DNA of 64,000 nt from positions 124,001-188,000 of the forward strand of contig NZ_JNXC01000001.1 in the NCBI RefSeq assembly GCF_000716595.1, given 5' to 3'. This DNA comes from Saccharothrix sp. NRRL B-16314. Its GTDB lineage: Bacteria; Actinomycetota; Actinomycetes; Mycobacteriales; Pseudonocardiaceae. The position numbers were made by a program, and so were the translations under genes. The notes below the pieces were generated by a model, which saw only the letters and a list, made by a program, of their open reading frames with translations, searched no databases and was not told where the DNA came from. Of the stretch, positions 24,581 through 32,122 are shown piece after piece. Position 1 is the first letter of the stretch. Each line of letters begins with the position of its first letter.

Positions 24581-25996
24581 TCACGCCGGGTCGAGGCGGC
24601 TCGGCGTCGGCTTGAGGGTCACGGTCGTCGTGGTCGGCTGCGGCGGCTCGCCCGACTTGGCCGTGCCGGTGGTCGTGACCGTGGTGGTCGGCGTGGTGGT
24701 CGCGGTCGTGGTGGCCGTGGTGCTCCCGGTGGTGCTGATCAGGATCTCCGGGCCGGGCTGCGACGTGGTGGCCGGTGACGACGCCGTGCCGATGGGCAGG
24801 GTGCGCGGTTCGGCTGCGGGGGTCGAGGCGGAGGTCGACGCCGAGCGCGTGGTCGGGACCGCGGCGGAGGTGGTCGCGGGCGCCGAGCGCTTCGGGTTGA
24901 CGGTCTTCGTGTGCGCGACGTGCAGGGCTTGGGGTGACGTCGCGCTGGTCGCCGTGCCGGTCACGGTCGTGGTCGGGCCGGTCGAGCACAGCGCCAGCAC
25001 GTGCTCGCCGGGCGCGCCGTCGGGACCGGACTGGACCAGGCCCGGACCGGGCGCGCCGGTGAACGAGCCGGCGACCATCCCGAACAGGCCGACGGCGGCG
25101 ACCGAAGCGGCGGCGGCGAACACCAGCTTCACCCGCCCGGTGAGGAGCGCGGCCTTGCTCACCACCGCCGAACCCAGCGCCGAGGAACCCAGCGCCGACG
25201 TGCCCAGGACCGACGTGCCCAGGACCGCGGGTGCGAGCAGCGCGGTCGCGGCGACCGGGACGGCGATGCTCGCCGCGTGCGCCCGGAGCGTCGAGCACAC
25301 CTCGGCCAGCTCGGCGTGCAGCGCGTTGCACGAGGCGCACGTGCGGAGGTGCTTGCGGATGCGCTTCTGCTCGCCGCCCTGCGCGCCACCCGCCGTGTAC
25401 GCGCCGAGCTTCGCGACCACGGAGCTGCACGCGCGCGGCCCGGCGTCCTCGGCCAGGTGCGCCTGCAAGTACGCCGCGCGCAGCCCTTCCCGGGCGCGGC
25501 GGGCCAGCGCGGCCATCGCGTTCGGGCTCAGGCCGAAGTGCGGCGCGACCGCGGCGGGCCGCTCGCCCTCCACCTCGACCTGCCACAGCACCGTGCGCCA
25601 CCGCTCGGGCAGGCTGGTGAACGCGCGGGAGATCAGCGTGTGCTCCGGCCGGTTCGCCGTGACGTCCGGGAACGGCTCGACGCGGCGGCTCAGCTCCTCG
25701 TCCTCCACCGGCACGTCCCGCCGCCGCCCGCTCCACTCCCACGCCACGCGGCGCGCGACGGTCAGCAGGTAGGTGCGGACGTGGTCGGTGGGCCCGTTGC
25801 CCCGGCGGATCGCCTGGAGGACCCGGAAGAACGCCTCCGCGGTCAGGTCGTCGGCCTCGGCGTGCTCGCGCACGTGCCGGAGGGCGAACCGGCGGACGGC
25901 GTCGGCGTGCCGGGTGAACAGCTCGCCGAACGCGCCGTCGTCACCCGCCCTGAGCCTGGCGAGCAGTTCCCGGTCGAAATCGGCATCGTCGGCCAT
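24581..25996 (-). CDS. ECF sigma factor fused to a membrane-anchored anti-sigma region
   Basis: 471 residues. Sigma region 2 (about 8-80: LLARLRAGDDGAFGELFTRH, DDLTAEAFFRVLQAIRRG) and region 4 (about 120-180: FTSLPERWRTVLWQVEVEG, GLSPNAMAALARRAREGLR) are followed in the same chain by a zinc-type anti-sigma motif (RKHLRTCASC, H-x3-C-x2-C), hydrophobic helices (SIAVPVAATALLAPAVLG, VKLVFAAAASVAAVGLFGM) and a long Thr/Ser/Pro-rich tail that should lie outside the cell. Short LGTSVLGTSALGSSALGS repeats occur before the second helix. The sigma factor is thus tethered to the membrane with its own inhibitor, so release probably needs proteolysis. Confidence 0.88.
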   Translation of the reverse strand: MADDADFDRELLARLRAGDDGAFGELFTRHADAVRRFALRHVREHAEADDLTAEAFFRVLQAIRRGNGPTDHVRTYLLTVARRVAWEWSGRRRDVPVEDEELSRRVEPFPDVTANRPEHTLISRAFTSLPERWRTVLWQVEVEGERPAAVAPHFGLSPNAMAALARRAREGLRAAYLQAHLAEDAGPRACSSVVAKLGAYTAGGAQGGEQKRIRKHLRTCASCNALHAELAEVCSTLRAHAASIAVPVAATALLAPAVLGTSVLGTSALGSSALGSAVVSKAALLTGRVKLVFAAAASVAAVGLFGMVAGSFTGAPGPGLVQSGPDGAPGEHVLALCSTGPTTTVTGTATSATSPQALHVAHTKTVNPKRSAPATTSAAVPTTRSASTSASTPAAEPRTLPIGTASSPATTSQPGPEILISTTGSTTATTTATTTPTTTVTTTGTAKSGEPPQPTTTTVTLKPTPSRLDPA

Positions 25997-26118
25997 CCCG
26001 CCCGACACCTCCCGCCCCGCCTTCGGTCCAGTGGTCAAGATGCCACAGTCGGCTGATTCCGGCCCGAAGCGATAGCGAGCCGATACCGAAGACCAGACGG
26101 ACGACGTGGGACGTTCGG

Positions 26119-26141
26119 GCTAGTCAAGGCACCTGACTAGC
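26119..26141. promoter_or_regulatory. Inverted repeat between divergent genes
   Basis: GCTAGTCA (26119-26126) and TGACTAGC (26134-26141) are perfect 8-base arms around AGGCACC. It lies in the 248-base gap between the divergent tethered sigma factor gene and the gene at 26245, so it could be an operator for either. No regulator is known. Confidence 0.35.
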
Positions 26142-26244
26142 GCAATCGGACCACTAGCGGTCGGTGACGGCGCGGTCACGGGTGGGCGTCAGGTGATGGT
26201 CCGCGGGGCGGCAAACGCAGCCGCGACGAGTAACCTCCTGCCGC

Positions 26245-26670
26245 GTGGTCGATTGGCGCACAAGGGCTTCCGCCCTCCTCCCCGAGCTGAGCGCCGTTGT
26301 CGAGCGCGAGTCGTGGTCCTGCCACGTGTTCCTGTCCGAGTTGTGGCAACTCGCGCTGGAAGCGCACCGGGACGGCGACCGCGAAGTGCTCGGCCGGGTG
26401 TACGGGTTCGCGCACTGGTGCTTCCGGCAGCCGGAGCGGTTCCTGTCCGACGCGTCCGTGGTGAGCTTCTACGAGCACGTGTTCGACGAGTGGGCGCTGC
26501 GGGACGAGGTGGCGCCGTGGCTGCCCGCCGAGGTGGTCGACCGGGTCCGCCCGCTGTGGGAGTGGCGGTGGCCCAAGGAGCGGTTGTCCGAGGTCGACCA
26601 GCTGTTGGCCGAGACCGGCGCCCCGGTGCCCGACCCCCCTGTCGAAACCACTTCCGAACGTCCGGTATAG
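26245..26670 (+). CDS. Hypothetical acidic helical protein
   Basis: 141 residues, GTG start. It is all-helical and rich in Trp, Phe and acidic residues: SCHVFLSELWQLALEAHRDGDREVLGRVYGFAHWCFRQPERFL, then SVVSFYEHVFDEWAL. The pattern resembles DUF7674-like small helical proteins, but I am not certain of that. No signal or membrane segment. It ends 13 bases before a tRNA gene, and its last codons contain the likely -10 box (TATAGT, 26666-26671) of that tRNA. Confidence 0.7.
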   Translation: MVDWRTRASALLPELSAVVERESWSCHVFLSELWQLALEAHRDGDREVLGRVYGFAHWCFRQPERFLSDASVVSFYEHVFDEWALRDEVAPWLPAEVVDRVRPLWEWRWPKERLSEVDQLLAETGAPVPDPPVETTSERPV

Positions 26671-26683
26671 TTCTCCGCAACAG

Positions 26684-26756
26684 GCGGATGTAGCGCAGTT
26701 GGTAGCGCATCACCTTGCCAAGGTGAGGGTCGCGAGTTCGAGTCTCGTCATCCGCT
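26684..26756 (+). tRNA. tRNA-Gly (anticodon GCC)
   Basis: 73 nucleotides, CCA not encoded. The acceptor arms GCGGATG and CATCCGC pair fully; the anticodon stem-loop is CACCTTGCCAAGGTG with GCC in the loop; the T arm is CGCGAGTTCGAGTCTCG. No integrated element is seen at its 3' end. Confidence 0.97.
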
Positions 26757-26760
26757 CTGC

Positions 26761-26794
26761 AAGGCCCCTCGGTGTCAGCGCGCCGGGGGGCCTT
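26761..26794 (+). terminator. Terminator after tRNA-Gly
   Basis: AAGGCCCC (26761-26768) pairs with GGGGCCTT (26787-26794), followed by TCGC. It starts five bases after the tRNA. Confidence 0.75.
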
Positions 26795-26906
26795 TCGCAT
26801 GTCCCGGATCACACTGCGCGTTCACGCCGACGGTTTCGGCGGCTGTCGATGATGCCCATTAGGTTGGTCCCGAAGGGTTTTCCTCATCGAAGACGGAGTT
26901 GCAGAC

Positions 26907-27332
26907 ATGGCCACCACCCGCAAGGCGACCACGCACTGGGAAGGCAACCTGCTGGAGGGCAAGGGCAGTGTCGCCCTGGAGTCGTCGGGCATCGGCACGT
27001 ACGACGTGAGCTGGCCGTCCCGCGCCGAGGCGGCGAACGGCAAGACCAGCCCGGAAGAGCTGATCGCCGCCGCGCACTCGTCCTGCTACTCGATGGCGCT
27101 GTCGCACGGCCTCGCGCAGGCGGGCACCCCGCCGGAGCAGGTCGACACGTCGGCCGAGGTGACGTTCCAGCCCGGTACCGGCATCACCGGCATCCACCTG
27201 ACCGTCACCGCGGTCGTGCCCGGCCTCGACGCCGAGGGTTTCGCGGCAGCCGCCGAGAACGCCAAGCAGAACTGCCCGGTCAGCAAGGCGCTGACGGGCA
27301 CCGAGATCACGTTGACCGCCACCCTGGCGTGA
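26907..27332 (+). CDS. osmC: OsmC family peroxiredoxin
   Basis: 141 residues, ATG start. It reduces organic hydroperoxides with two redox Cys, seen in AAAHSSCYSMALSHGL and NAKQNCPVSKAL. The start ATTRKATTHWEGNLLEGKG and the SPEELIAAAHSSC core are typical of the OsmC (rather than Ohr) branch. It is a single gene between the tRNA terminator and a strong hairpin, probably induced by stress. Confidence 0.92.
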   Translation: MATTRKATTHWEGNLLEGKGSVALESSGIGTYDVSWPSRAEAANGKTSPEELIAAAHSSCYSMALSHGLAQAGTPPEQVDTSAEVTFQPGTGITGIHLTVTAVVPGLDAEGFAAAAENAKQNCPVSKALTGTEITLTATLA

Positions 27333-27343
27333 CCCGGTGACAC

Positions 27344-27384
27344 CTGGTACCGGTCTGATACCCGAAGTGTCAGGCCGGTACCAG
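27344..27384 (+). terminator. Long hairpin after osmC
   Basis: CTGGTACCGG (27344-27353) pairs with CCGGTACCAG (27375-27384), and the stem continues inward through CTGATAC and GTGTCAG with two G-U pairs, leaving a five-base loop. This gives about 18 pairs. No T-tract follows. Confidence 0.75.
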
Positions 27385-27433
27385 ATGTCCCGGATGATTT
27401 GACCCGAACGAGTGAGGCCGGTAGTCGTTGTGG

Positions 27434-27853
27434 ATGCTCACCGCGCTCGGTGGTTCCGGACGGCTCGCCTTCGGCGCCCTGATCGGTGCGGCGTTGGCGG
27501 CCCTCGTGGTGTCGCAGGCGGCCGTGGCCAAGTCCCCGCAGGGCCTGCCGCCGCCGAACGGCGGTGAGATCGTGGTCGTCAAGCGCAGCGGTCAGCCGAG
27601 CCGGACGGTGACCGTGACCGGCGGTTCTTCGTCCTCGTCGGCGCACTCCGGTTCCTCCGCCTCGTCGAGCACCTCGACGAGCACTTCGTCGAGCACGACG
27701 ACGGACACCACGGCGACCACCACGGACGCCACCACCACCACGACTACGACCACCACCACGGCGCGGCCGACCACGACCACCACGCGGCGGCCCACCACCA
27801 CGACGACCACGACCACGACGACCCGCAGACCGTGCGGGCTCATCTTCTGCTGA
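27434..27853 (+). CDS. Secreted or membrane-anchored Ser/Thr-rich protein
   Basis: 139 residues from the ATG at 27434. An N-terminal hydrophobic segment (LAFGALIGAALAALVVSQAAVA) is a signal peptide or anchor. The rest is a short conserved-looking part (GGEIVVVKRSGQPSRTVTVTGG), a Ser run, then long Thr runs broken by RP pairs, and a terminal CGLIFC with two Cys. Such stalks span the cell wall and may be O-glycosylated. No catalytic domain is seen. Confidence 0.6.
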   Translation: MLTALGGSGRLAFGALIGAALAALVVSQAAVAKSPQGLPPPNGGEIVVVKRSGQPSRTVTVTGGSSSSSAHSGSSASSSTSTSTSSSTTTDTTATTTDATTTTTTTTTTARPTTTTTRRPTTTTTTTTTTRRPCGLIFC

Positions 27854-27898
27854 TTCCCCGGGACTGGATCACACAGCGTGTTTTGGCAAGATCGAGGT

Positions 27899-28483
27899 GT
27901 GACGTCCAGCCAGGTGCCCACTCAGACCCAGCGAAGCAACGACACCCCCACGGTCCGCATCCAGCCCGTCGCCGCCACCCCCGAGCCCGCTTGGCCCACC
28001 GCCGAACCGATGACCGCGACCAACATCCCGCCGGTCCCGGCGTCCGGTGTCGCGTTCGAGCCCCAGACGCCGCCGACCAACGGCCACGTCCCTCCCAGCC
28101 CGCTCAGCCCGCTCAGCCCGCCGAACGGTGCCGCCAACGGCACGCTCAACGGCGTCGCCAACGGCACGCTTAGCGGTGCCACCAACGGCACGCTCAACGG
28201 TGCTCCTAACGGCACGCTCAACGGTGCCGCCAACGGCAACGGCGCGGTCAACGGCGCGGTCAACGGCATTCCCGCTGCTCCCGCGGCTCCCGCCCAGCCA
28301 GCAGCCGCCCAGCCAGCAGCCGCCGAGCCCGCCGCAGGACCGACTCCCGACGCCGACCCCGCCCCAGCCGCCGCACCGGCCGCAGCCCCCGCCAAGCCGG
28401 CCGAACCGGCGAAGCCGCGCAGCCGACTGCGCCGGATCGCGCGCCGGATCGTCGGCCCCACCCTGCTCACCAAGAAGGGCTGA
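27899..28483 (+). CDS. Low-complexity protein with four 8-residue repeats and a basic C-terminus
   Basis: 194 residues from a GTG. No membrane segment or known domain. After a Pro/Thr-rich start it carries four tandem copies of an octapeptide of the type ANGTLNGA (residues about 79-110), then NG-A-V variants, a Pro/Ala-rich stretch and a basic tail (KPRSRLRRIARRIVGPTLLTKKG). Homologues in related genomes would show whether repeat number varies. It could be a disordered surface or DNA-associated protein. Whether it is truly expressed is not certain, although codon use fits. Confidence 0.5.
   Translation: MTSSQVPTQTQRSNDTPTVRIQPVAATPEPAWPTAEPMTATNIPPVPASGVAFEPQTPPTNGHVPPSPLSPLSPPNGAANGTLNGVANGTLSGATNGTLNGAPNGTLNGAANGNGAVNGAVNGIPAAPAAPAQPAAAQPAAAEPAAGPTPDADPAPAAAPAAAPAKPAEPAKPRSRLRRIARRIVGPTLLTKKG
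28133..28228 (+). repeat. Four in-frame 24-bp tandem repeats
   Basis: Units start at 28133, 28157, 28181 and 28205, each built on AACGGCACGCTCAACGGTG and its variants and encoding (A/T/P)NG-TL-(N/S)G-(A/V). Because the unit is eight codons long, gain or loss of units keeps the frame. Confidence 0.85.
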
Positions 28484-28495
28484 AACCGGGACGGG

Positions 28496-30277
28496 CTAGG
28501 CGGACTGGGCCTGGGCTGACTGGGCCTGGACTGACTGGGCCTGGGCGTAAAGGCCGCCCGTCCGGAGCAGTTCGTCGTGCGAGCCGATCTCCGCGATCCG
28601 GCCGTCCTCCATCACCACGATGCGGTCGGCGTTGCGGATCGTGGTGAGCCGGTGCGCGACCACGAACACGGTGCGGCCGTGGACGAGTCGGGCGAGCGCC
28701 TGCTGCACCAGCGCCTCGGACCTGTTGTCCAGCGCGGAGGTCGCCTCGTCCAGCACGAGCACCCTCGGGTCGCGGACCAGCGCGCGGGCGATGGCGAGCC
28801 GCTGCTTCTGGCCACCGGACAGCCGTGCGCCGCGGTCGCCGACCACGGTGTCGAGGCCGGTGGGCAGGCGGTCGATGAACTCCAGGGCGTTGGCGTCGGC
28901 GAGGGCCTGGCGGACGACGTCCTCGGGCACGTCGTCCAAGCCGTAGGTGACGTTGTCCCGGATGGTGCCCTCGAACAGGATCGACTCCTGGGGCACCACG
29001 GAGACGAACTGCCGGTAGCTGCGCAGGTCCAGTGCCTCCATGTCGACACCGTCCAGCAGGATGCGCCCTTCGGTCGGCCGGAGGAAGCCGATGACCAGGT
29101 TCAGCGCCGTGGACTTGCCCGCGCCGGACGCGCCGATCAGCGCGATCGTCTCGCCCGGCCGCACGTCGAGGGTGAAGTCGGTGATGGAGTGCCGGGTGGC
29201 CTCCGGGTAGGCGTACCCGACGCCTTCGAACCGCACGCCACCGTGCACGACGTCGACGTGGGCCTTGCCGGCGTTGTGCTCCAGGTCGGGCGCTTCCAGC
29301 ACCTCGCCGAGCGAGCGCACCGACTCCAGGCCCTTGCTGATCACCGGGGTGAGGCTCATCAGCATGGTGACCGCGCCGGTCAGCGAGGCGAAGTAGGCGC
29401 TGAGCATGACCACGTCGCCGGGGGTGACGGCGAGCCAGCCGTGGTAGGCGGCGAGGGCGGAGCCGGCCAGGCAGCCGACGCCCAGGGCGTTGAGCAAAAT
29501 CCAGGCGAGGGCGCCGAAGCGGACGTTGAGGCCGTCCAGCTTGAGGCTCGCGGCGAGGACCTGGCGCAGCGTGCCGTCCATCCGGTTGAGGGCGGTGCGT
29601 TCCAGGCCGTGCGCGCGGGTGATGGGGATGAGGGTGGTCATCTCGCCGACCCGGGACGACAGCTGCTCGACCTCGTGGCGGAACGACTCGTTGTACGCGC
29701 GCAGCCGACCGCGCAGCCACATGACGAGCACGGCGGCGGCGGGGACGACGAGCAGGAAGACCGGCAGAAACGCGGGGGCGCTCAGCCCGATGACGACCAG
29801 CGCGCCGCTCAGCGTGGCGAGCGCCGCGAGGCCTTGGTCGCCGACCTGCTGGCTGGACGTCTCGATGGCCTCGACGTCGCGGATGACCTTGGTCTGCAAC
29901 ACCCCCGCGCTGACCCGGGCGTGGTAGCCGATGGACAGCTGCTGCATGCGGCGGCTGAGCGCCGACCGGACCCGCATGCCCATGCGGCGGGCGCTGCCGT
30001 ACCACCAGCGCGTGTAGAGGACGGCGAACGGGTAGTTGAGCACCAGCATGACCAGCAGCAGGCCCGCGCCGAGCCACATCCCGATGATCGGTCTGCGCTC
30101 CACGACGACGTCGATGACGTGGGCCGTGATGACCGGGGTCAGCCAGGTGGGGCTGTGCTTGACGAAGAAGGCGCCCGCGCCGAGGAGGAGCTGGGTGCGG
30201 TCTTCGCGGAAGAGGTAGAGGAGGGTGCGGACGGGGTGCTCGCCGCGGTAGCGGTGGTCGAGCGGACCATCAGGCAT
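28496..30277 (-). CDS. ABC exporter, membrane and ATPase domains in one chain
   Basis: 593 residues from the ATG at 30277, preceded by CAGGAG. Six membrane helices (about 30-320, e.g. MWLGAGLLLVMLVLNYPFAV, TLSGALVVIGLSAPAFLPVF) are followed by an ATPase with Walker A IGASGAGKST, Q-loop VPQESILFEGT, signature LSGGQKQRLAIARAL, Walker B VLVLDEATSAL and H-loop VAHRLTT. This is a type IV half-transporter that dimerises to export lipids, peptides or drugs. The C-terminus ends in Gln-Ala-Ser repeats made by a 15-bp tandem repeat. No partner half-transporter is adjacent, so it probably works as a homodimer. Confidence 0.92.
   Translation of the reverse strand: MPDGPLDHRYRGEHPVRTLLYLFREDRTQLLLGAGAFFVKHSPTWLTPVITAHVIDVVVERRPIIGMWLGAGLLLVMLVLNYPFAVLYTRWWYGSARRMGMRVRSALSRRMQQLSIGYHARVSAGVLQTKVIRDVEAIETSSQQVGDQGLAALATLSGALVVIGLSAPAFLPVFLLVVPAAAVLVMWLRGRLRAYNESFRHEVEQLSSRVGEMTTLIPITRAHGLERTALNRMDGTLRQVLAASLKLDGLNVRFGALAWILLNALGVGCLAGSALAAYHGWLAVTPGDVVMLSAYFASLTGAVTMLMSLTPVISKGLESVRSLGEVLEAPDLEHNAGKAHVDVVHGGVRFEGVGYAYPEATRHSITDFTLDVRPGETIALIGASGAGKSTALNLVIGFLRPTEGRILLDGVDMEALDLRSYRQFVSVVPQESILFEGTIRDNVTYGLDDVPEDVVRQALADANALEFIDRLPTGLDTVVGDRGARLSGGQKQRLAIARALVRDPRVLVLDEATSALDNRSEALVQQALARLVHGRTVFVVAHRLTTIRNADRIVVMEDGRIAEIGSHDELLRTGGLYAQAQSVQAQSAQAQSA
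28499..28543. repeat. Three 15-bp tandem repeats at the 3' end of the ABC transporter gene
   Basis: Units at 28499, 28514 and 28529 share GACTGGGCCTG. They encode the Gln/Ala/Ser repeats at the C-terminus of the ABC transporter, directly before its stop, at a convergent junction only 12 bases wide. Confidence 0.8.
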
Positions 30278-30411
30278 GGTGCGGAAGCTCCTGGAACCGG
30301 GGGCCACGGGAAACCCGCACCACGCCGTGCGGGGGAGCGCTCCCACATCCTAGGTGGGCGGTCCACCGGATTTCGCCTGGTCCGAGCGGCCACCCGAGGC
30401 CGGCGCGGTGG

Positions 30412-30741
30412 TCAGGCGGCCGACGTCCGTGGTGCGAGCCGGCCGACCGGCTCCAGGTCCAACGCGTGCGCCAGGCGTTCCGGAACGGGGATCGTGGGCA
30501 CGGTGCCACCGGCCTCGAACCGGGCGACCGCGGACCGGGTTATCCCGGCAGCCTCGGCGAGGCGCGTCCGGCTCCGGCCCCGCCGCTCACGCCTCACCCG
30601 CACGGATCGGCCGAGTTCGAAGGCGATCCGGGCGGCCTCGAACGCCTCCACCGCCCCGGGCTCGGACATCCGCCGATCCCGGAGCTGCCGCCAGTCAGCG
30701 CGCTCAGCCACCTCGTCACCCCTGCTGTGCCCCTGCTCCAC
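30412..30741 (-). CDS. XRE-family regulator, antitoxin-like
   Basis: 109 residues in the open frame; a start at the internal Met of RRMSEPGAVEAF (about residue 25) is equally possible. The helix-turn-helix is RTRLAEAAGITRSAVARFEAGG, after RSVRVRRERRG, with a C-terminal PERLAHALDLE. The layout matches HigA-type antitoxins, and the first residues (ADWRQLRDRRM) could be left from a translationally coupled toxin frame, but no intact toxin gene is present. Confidence 0.75.
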   Translation of the reverse strand: MEQGHSRGDEVAERADWRQLRDRRMSEPGAVEAFEAARIAFELGRSVRVRRERRGRSRTRLAEAAGITRSAVARFEAGGTVPTIPVPERLAHALDLEPVGRLAPRTSAA

Positions 30742-30809
30742 GTCACGCGGACTGCGGGATGCACACCAAGGTCAGCGAGCGGTGCGCTTCGCCAACGCCT
30801 GATCGGGTG

Positions 30810-31469
30810 TTACGTCGCCAGGCCCACCGGGCAGGAGACACCGGTGCCGGCGACGCCGCAGTAGCCGTTCGGGTTCTTCGCGTCCGACAGGTACTGCTGG
30901 TGGTACTCCTCGGCGTAGTAGAAGTCGCCCAGGGGCGCGATCTCGGTGGTGATCCCGCCGTGGCGGGCGCCGTTCAGCGCCTCCTGGTACACCGTCCGGC
31001 TGGCCTCGGCCACCTGCCGCTGCGCCTCGGACGTCCAGTACACCGCCGACCGGTACTGCGTGCCCATGTCGTTGCCCTGGCGCATCCCCTGCGTCGGGTC
31101 GTGGCCCTGCCAGAACACCCGCATCAGGTCCTCGAACGACACCACCGCGGGGTCGAAGACCACGAGCACGACCTCGGCGTGCCCGGTCCGACCCGAGCAG
31201 ACCTCCTCGTACGTCGGGTTCGGCGTGTGACCACCGGCGTAGCCGACGGCCGTCGTGTACACGCCCGCGGTCTGCCAGAAGATCCGCTCCACGCCCCAGA
31301 AGCACCCCATGCCGAAGACCGCGGTCTCCAACCCCTCGGGGAACGGGGGCGTGATCCCGCGGTCCGGGAAGACGGTGTGCCGGTCCGGGACGGCCATGGG
31401 CTCGTTCCGGCCCGGGAGAGCGTCCGCTTGTGCGACCATCTGACTCTTGTCACGCCCGAACCACGCCAT
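30810..31469 (-). CDS. msrA: Peptide methionine-S-sulfoxide reductase MsrA
   Basis: 219 residues, ATG start. It repairs S-sulfoxides of methionine. The catalytic Cys is in [13 protein letters not shown], with VGYAGG and [13 protein letters not shown] following; the resolving Cys are in the C-terminal [14 protein letters not shown]. The N-terminal [21 protein letters not shown] extension and PDRHTVF are usual for actinobacterial MsrA. Single gene, divergent from the glycan locus. Confidence 0.94.
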   Translation of the reverse strand: MAWFGRDKSQMVAQADALPGRNEPMAVPDRHTVFPDRGITPPFPEGLETAVFGMGCFWGVERIFWQTAGVYTTAVGYAGGHTPNPTYEEVCSGRTGHAEVVLVVFDPAVVSFEDLMRVFWQGHDPTQGMRQGNDMGTQYRSAVYWTSEAQRQVAEASRTVYQEALNGARHGGITTEIAPLGDFYYAEEYHQQYLSDAKNPNGYCGVAGTGVSCPVGLAT

Positions 31470-31546
31470 GGCACCGATGGTACGCGGCTCAGGGCAGCTG
31501 GTTGATCAGCGACAATGGCCCGGCACACCACCGTGGGGGAGTACTT

Positions 31547-32122
31547 GTGAAGCCGGCGTCCGTCATCATCGTGCTCGTGCTGCTGAGCGCGGTCACCGTC
31601 GCCGCCTGGGTCGCCCGGCCGGACGGGCCTCGGGCCGCGCCGGCGGCCGTGGTGGCCGACCCGACCCCGCGCCTGCCCTACGTTGAGCCGCTGCCGGACC
31701 TGCTGGTCACCCCGCCCAACCCGCTGGTGTTCGAGCTGGCGGCGACGCCGGCGAAGTTCCTGGGCTCCGGCGTGCTGACCGACCCCGAGGTGAAGCTCCT
31801 CGCGGACAACGGCGTGGTGCACATCACCGGCCGGATCACCCGCGACGCCAAGGGCACCACCCTGGGTGTGTGGCGGTTCACCGCCCGCGCGGACCCGCGA
31901 CCGGCCCTGACCGCGATCGACCGGCTGTACGGGCAGGGCGGTCACGAGCTCCGGCCGACCGACCACCCCGGGTTGCTCATGCGCCACAAGGACAACGTCT
32001 TCCACGGCCACTACCGCCGCGGCAACGACGTGTTCCGGGTGGAGGGCTACGGCCCCGACAGCGCGTCCGCGATCACCGAGCTGACGGACCGGCAGCTCGC
32101 GCTGAGCCCGGCGGAGGGCTGA
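31547..32122 (+). CDS. Membrane-anchored or secreted protein, first gene of the surface-glycan locus
   Basis: 191 residues; the GTG follows GGGGGAG. A signal anchor (ASVIIVLVLLSAVTVAAWVA) precedes a Pro-rich linker and an outer alpha/beta domain (VKLLADNGVVHITGRITRD, TLGVWRFTARADPRPALTAIDRLYGQGG). No known family. Its stop overlaps the next start by one base (TGATG), so it belongs with the acyltransferase and glycosyltransferase genes. It may help present or modify the exported glycan. Confidence 0.78.
   Translation: MKPASVIIVLVLLSAVTVAAWVARPDGPRAAPAAVVADPTPRLPYVEPLPDLLVTPPNPLVFELAATPAKFLGSGVLTDPEVKLLADNGVVHITGRITRDAKGTTLGVWRFTARADPRPALTAIDRLYGQGGHELRPTDHPGLLMRHKDNVFHGHYRRGNDVFRVEGYGPDSASAITELTDRQLALSPAEG

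Noticed and set aside
26684..26756. tRNA-Gly as an integration site of an island
   Set aside because: No integrase nearby and no repeat of the tRNA 3' end in the window.
27653..27835. Dense ACC/ACG repeats as a possible non-coding satellite
   Set aside because: They are in frame with a signal peptide and encode a Thr-rich stalk, a usual actinobacterial design.
28133..28267. Regular repeats considered as a CRISPR array
   Set aside because: Units are contiguous and in frame without spacers, and no cas gene is present; they encode octapeptides.
30742..30809. Remains of a toxin gene beside the XRE regulator
   Set aside because: The gap is too short and no toxin motif is readable on either strand.
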